Virus record (IMG/VR): IMGVR_UViG_3300046370_000613
Location: 1-33,114 of that record
Source of the DNA: a virus
Length of the DNA: 33,114 nucleotides
Strand: one strand, 5' to 3'
Below the pieces are notes generated by a model that did not search any database, was not told the origin of the DNA, and saw only the letters and a list, made by a program, of their open reading frames with translations. The position numbers were made by a program, and so were the translations under genes. The first letter of the stretch is position 1. Each line of letters opens with the position of its first letter. Positions 31,886 to 33,114 of this stretch are shown piece after piece.

Positions 31886-32110
31886 ATGACAAACATAATA
31901 GAAAAAACAAAAGAAGAATTAAACTTGGATCTCGATCTTGGCTTGGCATTGGCTGAAGCTGAAGGTAACTTGAACCACTTAGCCCGTGAATCAAATTCAT
32001 CAGATTGGCAAGGCACAATCACGCAAGGCATGACTATCCTTGACGCATTGAACGCAGTTCAAAAAGCAAGAAAAGCCTTTCAAAAAATAAAGCAAAATAA
32101 ATCAAAATAA
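31886..32110 (+). CDS. small helical early protein, paralogue of 30906-31121
   Basis: The 74-residue product opens with a charged helix (MTNIIEKTKEELNLDLDLG) and carries the motif EAEGNLNHLAR ... ITQGMTILDALNAVQKARKA shared with the 71-residue protein at 30906. The tail is Lys/Gln-rich. The function is unknown. Its own promoter places the ATG 8 bases from the -10, and the next promoter starts 3 bases after its stop. Confidence 0.65.
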   Translation: MTNIIEKTKEELNLDLDLGLALAEAEGNLNHLARESNSSDWQGTITQGMTILDALNAVQKARKAFQKIKQNKSK

Positions 32111-32113
32111 AGT

Positions 32114-32142
32114 TTGACTTTTGCAGATAATTCCATTAGATT
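32114..32142 (+). promoter_or_regulatory. sigma-70-type promoter of a four-gene operon, leaderless geometry
   Basis: TTGACT (32114-32119), 17-base spacer, TAGATT (32137-32142), ATG 6 bases later at 32149. No further promoter is seen until the terminator at 32882. Confidence 0.78.
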
Positions 32143-32148
32143 ATACAT

Positions 32149-32346
32149 ATGATTAAGAATAATAAAATACAAGTTCGCATTAAAGAATGGTCAACCCATT
32201 GGTCAGTTAAGATCTTCGATCAAGGCATCGACTCGCAAGGCAATGATCGCCCACGCATCAGAATTGCATCAAGTCAATCATATCTCAATCGAATCATGAA
32301 AGAAGAAGGCTTCAATCAATTCCGTTTTAATGTAATCTTTCAATAA
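32149..32346 (+). CDS. hypothetical small basic early protein
   Basis: The 65-residue product has strand-rich ends (KIQVRIKEWSTHWSVKIFD; FNQFRFNVIF) and a central basic stretch (NDRPRIRIASSQSYLNRI). It might be a small nucleic-acid-binding or inhibitor protein, but no family was recognised. It is first of four closely packed genes (32149-32865) that share one promoter and one terminator. Confidence 0.6.
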   Translation: MIKNNKIQVRIKEWSTHWSVKIFDQGIDSQGNDRPRIRIASSQSYLNRIMKEEGFNQFRFNVIFQ

Positions 32347-32350
32347 TCAA

Positions 32351-32509
32351 ATGACAACGCAAGAAATAAGAAAAGAAATAATCACACTTCACAAAGTTCT
32401 CGGAGAGTGCATTTTAACAACCTCGCAAAGAGTCGCAATTAAAAATGAAATTGGTCAACTGCAAGATGAACTGCTCACCCTAGATCACCAAGATAACCTT
32501 ATAGACTAA
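32351..32509 (+). CDS. hypothetical 52-residue helical protein
   Basis: An ATG 4 bases after the preceding stop opens a 52-codon frame: MTTQEIRKEIITLHKVLGEC, then a second helix (SQRVAIKNEIGQLQDELLTL) and an acidic tail. The pattern fits a helical hairpin. Tight spacing to both neighbours and a charge pattern like the other small genes support it as real. There is no Shine-Dalgarno. No family was recognised. Confidence 0.55.
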   Translation: MTTQEIRKEIITLHKVLGECILTTSQRVAIKNEIGQLQDELLTLDHQDNLID

Positions 32510-32516
32510 AAATAAA

Positions 32517-32708
32517 ATGAAAAAAATATATGTTGTTCACCACCACCAAACTCAATACGGAGTTTTCTCATCATTAAAAGAAGCTGAAGCATTAGCGAAA
32601 AAATATCAAGTTTTTCTCACAATGTTTCGACTTAAAGATTGGAAAGGTCGCCTACTTGTCAAACAAGATGGGACTATCTCAGATCAACATCAACCTATCT
32701 TTGTTTAA
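32517..32708 (+). CDS. hypothetical small basic early protein
   Basis: The 63-residue product begins with a strand and a His triplet (MKKIYVVHHHQTQYGVFSS), then a helix (LKEAEALAKKYQVFL) and a strand-turn region (RLLVKQDGTISDQHQPIFV). It shares the strand-turn-helix order with the next gene product (INVFRNP ... THAQALEIAKKL), so the two may be distant relatives. It starts 7 bases after the preceding stop, with A-rich bases before ATG. Confidence 0.58.
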   Translation: MKKIYVVHHHQTQYGVFSSLKEAEALAKKYQVFLTMFRLKDWKGRLLVKQDGTISDQHQPIFV

Positions 32709-32709
32709 A

Positions 32710-32865
32710 ATGATAAATGTATTCAGAAATCCGAATTTCGCTAATTGGTTTAACATCGCCTTTAATGGCGAGTTAATTGACGGAGCAAGAACGCACGCAC
32801 AAGCTCTTGAAATAGCCAAGAAATTAAGCGTAAAGTACAACTCGCCAATACTTTCTTCTAAGTAA
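32710..32865 (+). CDS. hypothetical 51-residue early protein
   Basis: The 51-residue product (MINVFRNPNFANWFNIAFNG, THAQALEIAKKLSVKY) has a beta hairpin followed by one helix. The ATG at 32710 follows the previous stop by one base and is preferred over a longer in-frame start that would overlap that gene. It is last in the four-gene operon, with a terminator hairpin 16 bases after its stop. The function is unknown. Confidence 0.58.
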   Translation: MINVFRNPNFANWFNIAFNGELIDGARTHAQALEIAKKLSVKYNSPILSSK

Positions 32866-32872
32866 CTGAAGG

Positions 32873-32940
32873 TCAACAACTTAGGGCAAACCGCCCTAGC
32901 CGTTTTTGCGCAACTCCTTGATAGTCAGCGACTTACAACA
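32873..32940 (+). repeat. intergenic repeat element, copy 3, containing a terminator
   Basis: TCAACAACTTA leads into hairpin TAGGGC/GCCCTA (32882-32898) and a T-run (32903-32907), a likely terminator for the 32149-32865 operon. It continues with CAACTCCTTGATAGTCAG and CGACTTACAACA. It parallels copy 2 and precedes another promoter. Confidence 0.72.
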
Positions 32941-32975
32941 AAAGTAAAAATAATTAATCTTTTTTTAAAAAACGC

Positions 32976-33003
32976 TTGACTTTGCTCCATTTTCTGATAC
33001 ATT
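32976..33003 (+). promoter_or_regulatory. sigma-70-type promoter with 38-base leader
   Basis: TTGACT (32976-32981), 16-base spacer, TACATT (32998-33003). The leader to ATG 33042 begins GTATATATAA and has an A/T-only composition like the leader of the 29736 gene. Confidence 0.7.
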
Positions 33004-33041
33004 GTATATATAACATTAAATTAATATAACAAAAATAAATT

Positions 33042-33114
33042 ATGAATTACGATATCTTGCTTCTTTTAACTTTTATTCCTGCTTTCTTCTTTATGCACAA
33101 GTCTATGACAGAAA
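33042..33114 (+). CDS. small membrane protein, 3' partial
   Basis: An ATG after the promoter at 32976 opens a frame to the window end: MNYDILLLLTFIPAFFFMHK and onward. The visible 24 residues are a hydrophobic, probably membrane-spanning segment. The gene continues outside the window, so no family can be named. Confidence 0.45.
   Translation, partial: MNYDILLLLTFIPAFFFMHKSMTE

Noticed and set aside
1-33114. tRNA genes, CRISPR arrays, insertion sequences, integrase and attachment sites
   Set aside because: Looked for on both strands by eye; no cloverleaf with a T-loop signature, no regular spacer-repeat array and no transposase or integrase protein were seen. A covariance-model scan would be needed to exclude divergent tRNAs.
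29736-33114. Reading the small-gene array as a defence island or toxin-antitoxin set
   Set aside because: The genes lack recognisable toxin, nuclease or defence motifs; promoter style and size fit phage early genes better.

Overview
The window is an AT-rich stretch of a large tailed double-stranded DNA phage genome (Caudoviricetes). The evidence is a large terminase, an HK97-type capsid set, a capsid protease/scaffold, PhoH, a complete nucleotide and replication module, and a block of tiny early-type genes. Host markers are weak. The only cellular-looking genes are the first two: the 3' end of a PSD1/DUF1553 gene and a DUF1501 gene. That pair is typical of Planctomycetes, Verrucomicrobia and relatives, so a host in that area is a guess. 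No tRNA, integrase, transposase or CRISPR array was recognised.

Layout. (1) 1-5605, plus strand: DUF1553 tail, DUF1501, then a class I ribonucleotide reductase (nrdA, nrdB). The R2 subunit lacks the radical tyrosine and looks like class Ic. (2) 5583-7396: one large adhesin-like gene boxed between two matching TTCG-loop terminators. (3) 7404-13893, plus strand: a replicase encoded as three proteins (PHP domain, DnaQ-like exonuclease, DnaE-like polymerase), then a ClpC-like unfoldase that keeps a ClpP-docking loop. (4) 13880-29382, mainly minus strand: virion, packaging and lysis genes. In transcription order these are PhoH, a fibre-like protein, two small proteins, a holin/lipoprotein/GAF cassette, a zinc-ribbon/AT-hook protein, a sigma-70-family factor, a coiled-coil protein, a beta-helix protein, an ERCC4 nuclease, TerL, protease-scaffold, decoration protein, major capsid protein and three further structural candidates. 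Three short plus-strand genes sit among them (26070-26872). No portal or endolysin gene is visible. (5) 29383-33114, plus strand: a divergent control region with a G-quadruplex motif, then an array of mostly 50-100-residue genes, most with their own sigma-70-type promoter and separated by a repeated intergenic element.

The most striking system-level signal is in the promoters. Many plus-strand genes have a TTGACA-like -35, a 16-17 bp spacer, a -10 hexamer, and an ATG only 6-8 bases further on. Transcription should therefore start at or next to the start codon, giving leaderless mRNAs. Several minus-strand and divergent genes instead show a GTGTA motif at a fixed distance from ATG. A sigma-like factor is encoded in the same late operon. 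I infer host-polymerase early transcription followed by phage-sigma late transcription, with leaderless or SD-poor initiation for most genes and clear Shine-Dalgarno sites mainly before abundant structural genes. All functions are read from motifs and family knowledge; no database search was run.
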